Source: Acidobacteriota bacterium
GTDB lineage: Bacteria > Acidobacteriota > Thermoanaerobaculia > UBA5066
Direction: 5' to 3'
Assembly: GCA_016716715.1 (NCBI GenBank)
Contig: JADJVE010000005.1
Span: 1 to 64,000 of the forward strand
Length of the DNA stretch: 64,000 nucleotides
Positions 33,527-42,747 of this stretch are shown here, piece by piece. How positions within the stretch are numbered: the first letter of the stretch is position 1; each line of letters begins with the position of its first letter. The notes under the pieces are model-generated. The model had not been told where the DNA came from. It saw nothing but the letters and a program-made list of their open reading frames with translations, and did not search any database. The position numbers were made by a program, and so were the translations under genes.

Positions 33527-35726
33527 TCAGTTGATCGGCACGCCGAGCGCGAGGTAGAAGCTGTGGTAACCGCGGTCGGCGAGGCCGAACGCGACGTAAA
33601 GAGGCCCGAGCGACGTGTCGGCCGCGAGGAATGCGGAGCCGGCGAGCCGGAGATCGGAGGCCGTGAGGCCAGAGGCCCAGGCGTTTCCGGTTTCGATCGA
33701 GATCCCGGCGTAGACGCCCGTCCCGAGGAGCGAGTTCATTTGAGCGAGGCGCTGGAACGCGATGAGACGGGCGAGGAACGCGTTGTCGGCGTAGAGCTGG
33801 CCGGGCGCCAGGCCCGAGAGATTCAGGAAACCGCCGAGCTGGGCCTGGTCGTACAGGGGCCGCAGATCCGGGCCTATGCGAACGTCCGCCTTCAGGCTCG
33901 CGACGACGGTGCTCTCGCCGAAGCTCTTCGCGAACCCGGCGCCCGCCTTGAATTTTCCGTACCGGTCGTCGCCGCCGGCGCTGTCGAAGGCCTCGAAGAC
34001 CTGGAGGCGCGCAACCCAGCCGTGGCGCGGGAACGTCACGCTGTCGGTCTGGTCGAGGATGGCGCGCAGCTGCAGGGCGGCCGTCTGCGCGGTCCCCTCC
34101 GTCGGCTGGCCGGTGAAGATCTCGGTCTTGAAGTTCGTCTGCGCGCGGACGGCGCCGAGCCGGACCTCGCCGTACCGGCCGAGAGACACGCCGACGTCGA
34201 GTGATCCGGCGATCTCGTCGGTCCGGAATCGCGCGACGTTCGCGTTGTCCACGTAGAAGTCGAACGGCAGGCGGGTGAACGAGACCGTCGGGGAAACGAA
34301 GAACCGGCCGTGGAAGTCCGTCGGCTGGTAGAACTCGAAGAGGATGCTGTTCTGCCGGCCGACCTCGATCTTCGTCCTGAGCTCGCCGCGCAGGGCGTTC
34401 AGCCGCGTGAAGTAGGCGCCGAGCCTGAGGCCGAACGAGCTGTTCGAGAAGTCCGTGTTGAGAAGAAGGCCGAACCGCACGCGGGTGGGGGCGGGAGGCT
34501 TCGGCGCGCCGCCGAGGACGAGGATCTTGCGCGCCCTCGGATTCGATGCGGAAGTCGACCGTCTCGTAGTCGCCGAGCTCGTAGAGGCGGGCGAGGTCGC
34601 GTTCGAGGACCGGCCAGCTCACGGGTCCCGGCTTCGAGTCCACGCGGCCCGCGATGAGGCGCGGGTCGACGCCGGGAGGAGGCTCGACGCGCACCTCCTG
34701 GACGACGGGGTCCGTGCGCGGGACGCGCTGCCTCTTCAGGAACGCCGCGTACTCGGCCTCGGAGACCGCGTACGGCGCGAATTTTTCGCGCATCGCGTCC
34801 GCGGCGAGGAGGCCCTGCGAGGAGGCCTTCGGGAACTGCTTGAAGTCCAGCGTGTCGACCATCTCGAGGTCGGGGACCACGAGGATGTCGTGGTCCTTCT
34901 TCAGCGTCGCGATCTGCTGCTCGACGTTGAGGCGGGTCAGGAACCCCGACGTCTGGCCGGCGATCGAGAGGAAGCTCGTGATCTCGTCGCGTTTCTTGAG
35001 CGGGGTCGAAATGTCGATCGCGATCACGACGTCGGCTCCCATCGAACGCACGACGTCCACGGGCAGGTTGTCCGCGGTGCCGCCGTCGGTGAGGAGCTTC
35101 CCGTCGATCTCGACGGGGTCGAAGAATCCCGGAATCGCCATGCTCGCGCGGACCGCGCGGGCGAGGTCGCCCTTGCCGATGACGATCTTCGCTCCCGAGA
35201 CGATGTCCGTCGAGACGCAGCGGAACGGGATCGGCAGCCTGTCGAAGTCCCGGACGTTCGAGGCGGGGAGCATGAGCCGGCGGAGGAGGTAGTTGAGCTT
35301 CTGCCCGGCGACGAGGCCCTTCGGGAGGACGAGCTTGCCCTTGTTGAAGCCCAGCTCGGCCTTGATGAGGTAGAGCTGGTCGTCCTCTTTCTGGCGGTAA
35401 GGCTGGTCCTGGCGCGGCTGGTCGTCCTTGAGCGCGTCGTCCCAGTCCGTCGTCGCGAGGACCTTTTCCATTTCGTCCGGCGACATGCCGGAGGCGTAGA
35501 GGGCGGCCACGATCGACCCGATGCTCGTGCCCGCGACGACGTCCACGGGCACGCGCATCTCCTCGAGGACCTTCAGGACGCCGACGTGAGCGCCGCCGCG
35601 GGCTCCGCCGCCCGCGAAGGCGATGCCGATTTTCGGGCGCCGGGCGGGCGCCGGAGCGTCCTGGGAGAAGGCGGGCAGGGCGAGCGCCGCCGCGAGGGCG
35701 GCCGCGGCGGCGGTGCGGGATCTCAA
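33527..35726 (-). CDS. Patatin-like phospholipase with POTRA and BamA-like barrel; one frameshift
   Basis: Starts at TTG 35726 with signal peptide AAAAALAAALALPAFS. Patatin domain about residues 30-310: GGGARGGAHVGVL (oxyanion hole), GTSIGS with nucleophile Ser68, and LLTDGGTADN with Asp214. Next a POTRA-like segment (DPVVQEVRVEPPPG, LYELGDYETVDFRIES). The outer-membrane barrel then continues in another frame from about 34535 (VRFGLLLNTDFSNSSFGLRL ... to YVAFGLADRGYHSFYLALGV). The break is at GAGGGCGCG on the minus strand, probably one extra G in the run at 34534-34536. Family role: outer-membrane lipase/autotransporter (PlpD-like, type Vd). Downstream of mscL by 5 bases. Confidence 0.85.
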
Positions 35727-35731
35727 GGCGG

Positions 35732-36094
35732 TCAGCGCTTCTGCTGCGCGAGGAGGTCGCGGATTTCCTTGAGGAGGACCTCCTGCGGCGGCGGACCGGC
35801 GGCGGACGCGGCCATCTTCGAGCCGAACTTGTTGAACGGCAGGACGATCAGGAAATAGAGGCCGGCCGCCTTGATGAGGAACGCGATCAGCGCGTTGATG
35901 AAGTTGCCGACCGCGACCCCGCCGACCTTGATCGCCGAGAAGTCCGGCTGGCCGCCGACCATCCCGATGATCGGCGTGATGAGGTCCTTGACGAGCGAGT
36001 CGACGACAGCGCCGAACGCGGCGCCGATGATGACGCCGACCGCGAGGTCGATCACGTTACCGCGGGCGACGAAGTCCTTGAATCCCTTGAGCAT
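35732..36094 (-). CDS. mscL: Large-conductance mechanosensitive channel MscL
   Basis: 120 residues, the normal size. N-terminal LKGFKDFVARGNVIDLAVGV and IIGAAFGAVVDSLVKDLITP are diagnostic. The second helix INALIAFLIKAAGLYFLIVL and the C-terminal helical bundle (EVLLKEIRDLLAQQKR) complete the channel. It opens under hypo-osmotic shock in the inner membrane. Confidence 0.96.
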   Translation of the reverse strand: MLKGFKDFVARGNVIDLAVGVIIGAAFGAVVDSLVKDLITPIIGMVGGQPDFSAIKVGGVAVGNFINALIAFLIKAAGLYFLIVLPFNKFGSKMAASAAGPPPQEVLLKEIRDLLAQQKR

Positions 36095-36127
36095 GTTTCC
36101 TCCCTGTCGGGCGATTCGGGCGGGAGT

Positions 36128-37204
36128 TTAGCGGAACAGGCCGAGGCCTCCCGCCCCTGCGTAGCCCGTCATTTCGACGTACGCGCGTCCGGCCGGGGCG
36201 CCGCCGGGCGTCTTCACGTCGCACGCCCCTTCCCAGTACGTGACGCGCGTCGACTTCTCCGTGACGAGCTCCTGGTCCGCCACGAGCGGTGCCACGTCGA
36301 GGACGAGGCCCGCCTTCGGGACCTTCAGCGTCCAGCGCGCCGGATACGTCGCGCCGCTCCTCGCGCTCTTCCACTTCGCGGTTTCCTCGATCGTGAAGTC
36401 CGCGGATCCGAGGGCTACGGCGCGACCGTCCTTCTCGACGAGCGTGCCCGACGAGAACGGCGTTCCGTTCCCGGCGGCGCCACGCAGGCGGTAGAGCATG
36501 AGGTCGCGGCCGTCGAGGAGGTGGACGGCATACCAGTCCCAGCCCTGCGTCTCCTTGCCGATCGAGCCCGAGCCCCACTCGTGGTCGAACCACGAGAGCC
36601 CCGTGACGGCCTCGCTCGTCCCGCCGGACGTCCACCAGCCCGCGCTCGCGAGGCGCGTGAGGCTGACGTACTTGCTCACCGCGTCGGGCTCGGGGCCCTT
36701 CCGCGAGATCCCGTTCGGGCCGTGGAGAACGGGAGGCTTCTCCGGCGAGAGGATGAGCGACAGCTCGTCGCCGCCGTCCCTCGCAAAGAGGACGATCCGG
36801 CCGCCGGCTTCCTCGAGCCGCCAGTCCTCGTTCGCGACCGACAGTCGCCCCGAGCGCGCGTACGCGGCGCCGGGGCCGTCGCGGTGCAGGCGCTCGGCGA
36901 AGCGGAACGTGCCCGCCTTACCTCCCGTCACGTCCGTGCGTGCGAAGTGCGCGAGGTGGACGTCCTTCGCCGCGAATGACGACGCGCGCGGCGCGGCGTC
37001 GTCCGTGACGCCGGTGCGGAAGAACGTGAGCTGGTAGCCGAGCCTCTTCCCCGACGCCGTCTCGAGCTGGCCCGTCACGTACCACCACTCGACGCGCGAA
37101 TCCTCGTGCGCCCCGTGGTCGCGCGGGAAAGAGATCTTCTGGTTCGGATCGAGAGGCTGGAAGCGCCCGGCGAACAGGAGCAGCGCGAGTGCGAGATGTT
37201 TCAT
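36128..37204 (-). CDS. Exported lipocalin-like (AttH/CrtC family) protein
   Basis: 358 residues with signal sequence MKHLALALLLFAGRF. Family motifs are HEDSRVEWWYVTGQLE near the N-terminus, LGYQLTFFRTGV, GLSWFDHEWGSGSIG and GWDWYAVHLLDGRDLMLYRL, the AttH/carotenoid-1,2-hydratase-type double lipocalin. Such genes very often follow a FtsX-like ABC exporter, as here, and probably act on the exported lipid or hydrophobic cargo. The start overlaps the FtsX-type permease stop by one base (TGATG), so the two are coupled. Confidence 0.88.
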   Translation of the reverse strand: MKHLALALLLFAGRFQPLDPNQKISFPRDHGAHEDSRVEWWYVTGQLETASGKRLGYQLTFFRTGVTDDAAPRASSFAAKDVHLAHFARTDVTGGKAGTFRFAERLHRDGPGAAYARSGRLSVANEDWRLEEAGGRIVLFARDGGDELSLILSPEKPPVLHGPNGISRKGPEPDAVSKYVSLTRLASAGWWTSGGTSEAVTGLSWFDHEWGSGSIGKETQGWDWYAVHLLDGRDLMLYRLRGAAGNGTPFSSGTLVEKDGRAVALGSADFTIEETAKWKSARSGATYPARWTLKVPKAGLVLDVAPLVADQELVTEKSTRVTYWEGACDVKTPGGAPAGRAYVEMTGYAGAGGLGLFR

Positions 37205-39825
37205 CACTCTTCCTTCAGCGCGGCCGCGGCGTCCGTCGCGGCCGCGAGGCCGGCGGGGCGCGCGGCGGCGAGGAGCGTCGTCGCGAAGACGAGCGCGAGC
37301 GCGCCCGCGAGGAACCCCAGTGGCCAGTGCATCGCGATCGTCCAGCCGAAGCTCTGGCGGTTGATGACGTGGACGAGGACGAGCGCCATCGCAGCGCCCG
37401 ATGCGAGGCCGAGGGCGATCCCCAGGCCACCGATCGCGGCCGCCTCGTACCGCACGGCGCGGCGCACGCGCGCGGCCGACGCGCCGAGGACGCGCAGGAG
37501 GCCGATCTCGCGCCGCCGCTCGAGGACGAGCGCCGTGAGCGTGTTGAAGACGCCGAGGACCGCGACGGCGATGGCGACGGCCTCGAGCGCGTACGTCACG
37601 GCGAACGTGCGGTCGAAAATCTGAAGGACGAGCTTGCGAAGCGTTGCGTTCGTCCGGACGCGGAGCGCGAAGCGCCCGCGCACGGCCTGCTCGATCCGCC
37701 GTGCGCCCTCCTCGGGGGAGACGCCGGGCGCGAGGACGACGCTCATCGTCGACGCGCCGGAGAGCGGCCAGATCCGCCGGAAGTGCGCCCGGTCCAGCGT
37801 GACCGTGCCGCGGTCGTTCGAGTAGTCGGTATAGACGCCGGCGACGCGCACGCGCACGAGGCCCGACGGACCGGGCAGGTCCACGGAGTCGCCCGTCTTC
37901 ACGCCGAACTTCTCGGCGTAGGGCTCGGAGACCATCGCCTCGCCGTTCGCGAGGGCCCCGGCGAAGACCCGCTTCGGGTCGCGCCCGTCGACGAGGGGGA
38001 GGTTCCCGTACTTCGCGACGTACGCGAAGAGGCCCGAGCCGACGGTGTAGGGCGCGCCGTCCCGCGTCGCGGAGAACGCGAGGAACGGGTCGACGTCGGC
38101 GACGCCGGGGACGGCGCGGATCGCCTCGATCGCCTCCTCGGGGACGCGCCCGAGCGACGGCCCCGAGCGCCCGCTGGCGGGTCCGACGAAGACGTCGCCG
38201 GCGAGCGTCTCGCCCACCCACGTCGCGACGGTCGTCCGGAAGGAACCGACCATCACGGCGACCGCGACCATCATCGAGAGGCCCATCGTGAGCGCGGCGA
38301 CGGCGACGGACGTGCGCGAGAGGCTGCCCGTCAGGTTCGCGCGCGCGATCCGCGCCTCGACGCCGAAGAGGCGGAGCGCGAGGCCGTCCGCGCGCGCCGC
38401 CGCGAACGTCACGGCCGCCGGCGCGAGGAGCGACGCGCCCGCGACGACGAGGAAAACGGAGACGAAACCGAAAACCGGAAGACCGAGCACGGGCCCGGGC
38501 CGCGTGGCCGCCCACGCGAGGACGAGAAGGACCGCGCCCGCGAGCGCGAGCGGCCGCGTGCGCCGCCGGCGCGCGGCCTCGACGGAGCCGTGCCGCATCG
38601 TGGCGGCAGGCTCCACACCGGCCGCCTCGAAGGCGGGTGCGAGCGCCGAGAGGACCGACGTCGCGACGCCGAGGGCGAACGCGAACGCGAGAACGCCGGG
38701 GTCGAGGCGCAGAACGGGGTGGGCGGAGGGGACGTACAGCTCCGTCGCCGTGCCGCCCACGACCTTCAGCGCGCCCGCGGCCAGGGCCGCGCCGAGCGCG
38801 AGGCCGAGGACGCTGCCGAGGACTCCGAGCGAGAGGCCCTCGAGCAGGAAGGCCGCGAAGACGGAGCGGCGCGAGGCGCCCAGGGCCCGCACGACGCCGA
38901 TGTCCGCGCGGCGGCGGAGGACCGAGATCGAGAGCGTGTTGTAGACGAAGTACATCCCGACGAGGAGCGCGATCGCGCCGAGCGCCGAGAGGTTCACGCG
39001 GAACGCACGCACCATGCGGTCGACGGTCTCCGTCCGCCGCTCCGGGCGGCCCGCGGTCACGCCGGGCGGAAGCGACGCGGAGACCTCCTCGAGGACGCGG
39101 GCGCGATCGGCGTCGGAGAGGGACGCGGGGAGAACGACGTCGATGCGGTCGAGGCGCCCGACCTTCCCGAACGCCTCCTGCGCGGCGGCGATGTCCATGA
39201 AGACGATCGAGCCCGACGCTGCGCGCGCGGCGCCCGCCGGACGCAGCACGGCGGCGACGCGGAACGTGCGTTCGACGGAGTTCGTGACGAGACGAAACTC
39301 GCTGCCGGGCTTCACCGCGTGACGAGCGGCGAATGTGCTCGTGACAAGAATGGATTTTTCTTCGAATATGGAGAAGAGACCGGGAGAAGGCTCTTTCCTC
39401 TCTTCACCTTCTAAGAAAATCTTCTCTTTCTTTTCTTTCCCCTCTTCAGCAAAAGAATATTCCCGGGCAGAGGGGTCCGCGAGCGGGTCGATGCCGAGGA
39501 CCTCGATGATCTCGCCGTCGTTCGCGCCCGTCGCCGCCGTCTCCGTGATCGCCGGCGCGAGCGTCGCCCCGATCCCGCGCAGCCACGCGAGGCGCTCGAG
39601 CGTCTCCTCCGGGATGCCGGGGCCGTCCGCGAGGATCGTGATCGACGCCTTGCCGGCGACGAAGTCGACCGTGTCCGAGAACGACGACAGGACCGACGCG
39701 TTCGCGAGGCGGATCGCCGCCATCGTCGCGACGCCGACGGCGATGCCGGAAACGGTGAGCGCGAAGCGCAGGCGGTCCTTCGCGGCGGGCCGGAGGACGA
39801 GCGGCGGAAGGAGGTGGCGGATCAA
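37204..39825 (-). CDS. FtsX-like ABC transporter permease (LolC/E-type, fused double unit)
   Basis: 873 residues with two FtsX halves: an N-terminal helix, a large extracytoplasmic domain, then three-helix blocks near 285-400 and 760-860, plus extra helices in the middle. Conserved parts include FALTVSGIAVGVATMAAIRL and YNTLSISVLRRRADIGVVRA, and a matching second copy ends with VLERRREIGLLRVLGASAAR. It works with the ATPase at 39822-40523, whose stop overlaps its start by 4 bases, and with the AttH-like protein downstream. Residues 121-158 (KIFLEGEERKEPSPG, FSIFEEKS) are encoded by two or three repeat copies and interrupt the extracytoplasmic domain. Confidence 0.9.
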   Translation of the reverse strand: MIRHLLPPLVLRPAAKDRLRFALTVSGIAVGVATMAAIRLANASVLSSFSDTVDFVAGKASITILADGPGIPEETLERLAWLRGIGATLAPAITETAATGANDGEIIEVLGIDPLADPSAREYSFAEEGKEKKEKIFLEGEERKEPSPGLFSIFEEKSILVTSTFAARHAVKPGSEFRLVTNSVERTFRVAAVLRPAGAARAASGSIVFMDIAAAQEAFGKVGRLDRIDVVLPASLSDADRARVLEEVSASLPPGVTAGRPERRTETVDRMVRAFRVNLSALGAIALLVGMYFVYNTLSISVLRRRADIGVVRALGASRRSVFAAFLLEGLSLGVLGSVLGLALGAALAAGALKVVGGTATELYVPSAHPVLRLDPGVLAFAFALGVATSVLSALAPAFEAAGVEPAATMRHGSVEAARRRRTRPLALAGAVLLVLAWAATRPGPVLGLPVFGFVSVFLVVAGASLLAPAAVTFAAARADGLALRLFGVEARIARANLTGSLSRTSVAVAALTMGLSMMVAVAVMVGSFRTTVATWVGETLAGDVFVGPASGRSGPSLGRVPEEAIEAIRAVPGVADVDPFLAFSATRDGAPYTVGSGLFAYVAKYGNLPLVDGRDPKRVFAGALANGEAMVSEPYAEKFGVKTGDSVDLPGPSGLVRVRVAGVYTDYSNDRGTVTLDRAHFRRIWPLSGASTMSVVLAPGVSPEEGARRIEQAVRGRFALRVRTNATLRKLVLQIFDRTFAVTYALEAVAIAVAVLGVFNTLTALVLERRREIGLLRVLGASAARVRRAVRYEAAAIGGLGIALGLASGAAMALVLVHVINRQSFGWTIAMHWPLGFLAGALALVFATTLLAAARPAGLAAATDAAAALKEE
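39352..39378 (+). repeat. Dispersed AT-rich repeat, copy E2
   Basis: GATTTTTCTTCGAATATGGA then GAAGAG. It faces copy E and lies in the FtsX-like gene (encodes FSIFEEKS on the minus strand). Confidence 0.5.
39397..39423 (-). repeat. Dispersed AT-rich repeat, copy E (near perfect)
   Basis: Minus strand reads GATTTTCTTAGAAGGTGAAG then AGAGG. It is identical over 21 bases to copy F 2.7 kb away. A third, weaker copy is at 39439-39462. Encodes KIFLEGEE in the FtsX-like permease. Confidence 0.75.
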
Positions 39826-40523
39826 GGGACGAGCCGCCCGTCGAGGAGGTTGAGGACGCGCGACGCGCGCGCGGCCGCACCGGCCGAGTGGGTCGCCATC
39901 ACGACCGTGATCCCCTTTTCCGCGACGAGACCCGAGACGAGGTCGAGGACCTGAGTGCCCGTCTTCGAGTCGAGGTTGCCGGTCGGCTCGTCGGCGAGGA
40001 GGAGCGCGGGCCGGTTCGCGAGCGCCCGCGCCACGGCGACGCGCTGCATCTGCCCGCCCGAGAGCTCGTACGGGTACGCGCGTTCCTTGCCGGAGAGGCC
40101 GACCTCGGCGAGGAGCGACGCGGCGCGCGCATCGGCCTCGGACGGCGCGGCGCCGTCGAGGAGGAGCGGCAGCGCGACGTTCTCGAGCGCGTTCATCGTG
40201 GGCAGGAGGTTGAAGAACTGGAAGATCGTCGCCGCTGTCCGCCGGCGGTACGTGTCGCGCTCGTCCTCGCCGAGCGTCGCGAGGTCCCGCCCGTCCACGA
40301 GGACCCGGCCCCGCGTCGGCCGGTCCAGAGCGCCGAGGAGGTTGAGGAGCGTCGACTTGCCGCAGCCGGAGGGCCCGAGGAGCGCGGTGAAGGTCCCGGG
40401 CTCGAGCTCGAGCGAGACGTCCGCGAGCGCCTCCACGGGCGCGGCGCCTGGCCCCGGAAGGTAGGACTTGGAGACGGACTCGGCGGCGACACGGGCTCCC
40501 ACGGCGCCCATCCTACGTATCAT
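39822..40523 (-). CDS. ABC transporter ATP-binding protein (LolD/MacB type)
   Basis: 233 residues. Walker A LLGPSGCGKSTLLNLLG, Q-loop FQFFNLLPTMNALENVALPL, signature LSGGQMQRVAVARAL, Walker B LLLADEPTGNLDSKTG and switch MATHS are all intact, and the LolD-type spacing is clear. Start at 40523 is supported by AAGGA three bases upstream; 40511 is an alternative. It energises the FtsX-like permease. Divergent from the polysaccharide exporter, 23 bases apart. Confidence 0.93.
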   Translation of the reverse strand: MIRRMGAVGARVAAESVSKSYLPGPGAAPVEALADVSLELEPGTFTALLGPSGCGKSTLLNLLGALDRPTRGRVLVDGRDLATLGEDERDTYRRRTAATIFQFFNLLPTMNALENVALPLLLDGAAPSEADARAASLLAEVGLSGKERAYPYELSGGQMQRVAVARALANRPALLLADEPTGNLDSKTGTQVLDLVSGLVAEKGITVVMATHSAGAAARASRVLNLLDGRLVP

Positions 40524-40546
40524 CGGTCCTTCGGGATGGACGCGAC

Positions 40547-41356
40547 GTGCTGAAGAACCTGGCCGGCCTCTGGCGCCACCGCGCGCTGGTCGGCGTCCTC
40601 GTCTCCCGGGAGCTCAAGGCGCGCTACCGCGGAAGCGTCCTCGGGTTCTTCTGGTCGCTCCTGAACCCGCTCCTCATGCTCGCGGTGTACTCGGTCGTCT
40701 TCGCGTTCATCTTCCCCGGAAGGAGCGCGTCGACGAGTCCGTACGCCCTCTTCCTTTTCACGGGCCTCCTCCCGTGGAACTGGCTCGCGGGCGGCCTCAC
40801 GGACGCCGCGTCCTCGCTCACGACGCACGGCGCGCTCCTCAAGAAGATTCTCTTTCCGGCCGAGGTTCTGCCGCTCGTCGCCGTCGCGGCGCAGGGTGTC
40901 CACTTCCTTCTCGCGCTGCCCGTCCTCGGGGCGGGCCTCGCGCTGGGCGCGGCGGGCGTCCTCGGGCCGGCGGTGCCGGTCGGCTGGCCGATTCTTCAAG
41001 CTGTCCCACTGCTTTTCCTCGAGGGCGTGTTCGTCGCGGGCGTCGGACTTCTCCTCGCCGCGCTCACGGTCCACTTCCGCGACGTGAAGGACATCCTCGC
41101 GACGGGCCTGACGCTCTGGTTCTTCGCAACGCCGGTGCTCTACGCCCTCCCGGACATCCGCTCCGAGCGGCTCCGCGCGGCGCTCCTGTGGAACCCGGCG
41201 ACGCCGTTCTTCGAGGCGTGGCGCGACGCGTTCTTCCGCGCCGCGTGGGTCGCGCCGGAGCGCTGGGGAATCCTCGTCCTGATTTCGTTCGGCGCGTTTT
41301 TCATCGGGTACGCATTCTTCGACCGGCTGCGCGACTCCTTCCCGGAGGCCGTGTGA
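40547..41356 (+). CDS. ABC-2 type polysaccharide export permease (Wzm-like)
   Basis: 269 residues from a GTG with six membrane helices. The N-terminal VSRELKARYRGSVLGFFWSL and LNPLLMLAVYSVVFAFIF are the signature of Wzm/KpsM/TagG permeases; the C-terminal part has LLWNPATPFFEAWRDAFF. It exports an undecaprenyl-linked O-antigen or teichoic-type glycan across the inner membrane with the Wzt-like ATPase, whose start overlaps its stop (GTGA). Confidence 0.92.
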   Translation: MLKNLAGLWRHRALVGVLVSRELKARYRGSVLGFFWSLLNPLLMLAVYSVVFAFIFPGRSASTSPYALFLFTGLLPWNWLAGGLTDAASSLTTHGALLKKILFPAEVLPLVAVAAQGVHFLLALPVLGAGLALGAAGVLGPAVPVGWPILQAVPLLFLEGVFVAGVGLLLAALTVHFRDVKDILATGLTLWFFATPVLYALPDIRSERLRAALLWNPATPFFEAWRDAFFRAAWVAPERWGILVLISFGAFFIGYAFFDRLRDSFPEAV

Positions 41357-42747
41357 CCGCGCCCGCCGCCGTCGTCGCGCGGGGGCTCTCGAAGTCGTAC
41401 CGCAAGTGGGGCCGGACGCGCGCCTTCGGCACGCTCAAGTCCGCGCTGCTCGGCCGTGGATTCGGCGCCGCGCTCGCGCCGTCGGAAGTCGTCCAGGCAC
41501 TTTCGGACGTGTCGTTCACGGTCGCGCGCGGCGAGACGTTCGGCGTCGTCGGCCCGAACGGCTGCGGCAAGTCCACGCTCCTGAAGCTCGTTGCGGGCCT
41601 CTTCAAGCCGACGGCGGGAACGCTCGCGGTGACGGGGAAGGTCTCGGCGCTCATCGAGCTCGGCGCGGGTTTCCACCCGGAGATCTCGGGCCGCGAGAAC
41701 GTCGTGATCAACGGCGTCATGCTCGGCCTCACCCGCAAGGAGATCGAGAGGAAGCTGCCCGAGATCGTCGCGTTCTCCGGGCTCGAGGAGTTCATCGACG
41801 AGCCCGTCAAGACGTATTCCTCGGGCATGTACGTGCGCCTCGGGTTCGCGGTGGCCGTGCACGTGGACCCCGACGTCCTCGTCGTGGACGAAGTGCTCGC
41901 CGTGGGCGACGAGGCGTTCGCGCACCGGTGCCTCGACACGATTGCGGACTTCTCGCGCCGCGGCAAGACGATCTTCTTCGTGTCGCACTCGCTCGCGCTC
42001 GTCGAGGAGCTCTGCGACCGCGTGCTCTACCTCGACCACGGCAGGACGAAGGCGCTCGGCGACCCGAGGGAGACGCTCGCGCGCTACCGCATGGACGTCG
42101 CGGACGAGGAAGGCGCGCGCCTCGCAAAAGAACACAAAGAGGAAGAGAAGATTTTCTTAGAAGGTGAAGAGGGGGAGGGGCGCGCCGCATCGGCGGCGCA
42201 CGGCGGGGAGGCCGCCCCGCACCGGGGCGAAACACACACTTTCGAAGAAATCCCCCCGTCCCCGTCCCCTGTGCCCGTTGAGAAACCTCGCCGATGGGGA
42301 TCGCGGGAGGTCGAGATCACGGGCTGTCGAATGCTCGACGCCTCCGGCGCCGAACGCTACGCGTTCCGTTCCGGCGAAAGCGTCACGTTCGAGATCGCCG
42401 TGACGCCGCGCGCGCCTCTTTCGGATTTCGTCTTCGGCATCGGGATCTTCACGCCCGAGGATGTCTGCGTGCACGGCACGAACACGGAGCTGGACGGCTT
42501 CCTGCCGTCGAAGCTCGACGGCCCTGCCTTCGCCCGCGTGACGCTGCACACGCTCGACCTCGGGACGGGGACGTACCTCGTGGACGTCGCGGTCCACTCG
42601 CGGCGGGAGGCGCCGTACGACTACTGGCGGGGCGCGTGCCGTTTCCAGGTCGATTCGCCCGACCGGAGCGCGGGCCTCTGGCGCGCGGCACGCAACTGGT
42701 CCTTCTCCGGCCCGCTTTCGCTCCGGAAGACGAGGGACAGGAAATGA
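41353..42747 (+). CDS. Polysaccharide exporter ATPase with Wzt C-terminal domain (Wzt-like)
   Basis: 464 residues from a GTG overlapping the permease stop. ATPase domain residues 1-250: Walker A VVGPNGCGKSTLLKLVAGLF, ELGAGFHPEISGRENV, signature YSSGMYVRLGFAVA, Walker B VLVVDEVLAVGDEAF, switch VSHS. Residues about 318-464 are the Wzt_C glycan-binding beta domain (EITGCRMLDASGAERYAFRS, ALWRGACRFQ-like end). Between them, residues about 258-305 are low-complexity (EEEKIFLEGEEGEGRAAS ... HTFEEIPPSPS) and coincide exactly with a pair of inward-facing repeat copies (42149-42174 and 42234-42255). The Wzt_C domain implies terminally modified O-chain recognition. Confidence 0.92.
   Translation: MTAPAAVVARGLSKSYRKWGRTRAFGTLKSALLGRGFGAALAPSEVVQALSDVSFTVARGETFGVVGPNGCGKSTLLKLVAGLFKPTAGTLAVTGKVSALIELGAGFHPEISGRENVVINGVMLGLTRKEIERKLPEIVAFSGLEEFIDEPVKTYSSGMYVRLGFAVAVHVDPDVLVVDEVLAVGDEAFAHRCLDTIADFSRRGKTIFFVSHSLALVEELCDRVLYLDHGRTKALGDPRETLARYRMDVADEEGARLAKEHKEEEKIFLEGEEGEGRAASAAHGGEAAPHRGETHTFEEIPPSPSPVPVEKPRRWGSREVEITGCRMLDASGAERYAFRSGESVTFEIAVTPRAPLSDFVFGIGIFTPEDVCVHGTNTELDGFLPSKLDGPAFARVTLHTLDLGTGTYLVDVAVHSRREAPYDYWRGACRFQVDSPDRSAGLWRAARNWSFSGPLSLRKTRDRK
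42149..42174 (+). repeat. Dispersed AT-rich repeat, copy F (near perfect)
   Basis: GATTTTCTTAGAAGGTGAAG then AGGGG, encoding KIFLEGEEG in the Wzt-like ATPase linker. Confidence 0.75.
42234..42255 (-). repeat. Dispersed AT-rich repeat, copy F2
   Basis: Minus strand reads GGATTTCTTCGAAAGTGTGT. It faces copy F across a GC-rich centre of about 60 bases and encodes HTFEEIP. Confidence 0.55.

Noticed and set aside
37189..39414. 741-residue open frame on the plus strand opposite the FtsX-like gene, and similar long frames opposite other genes
   Set aside because: Arg/Glu/Asp-rich composition with no domain pattern; they are antisense shadows produced by high GC and codon bias.
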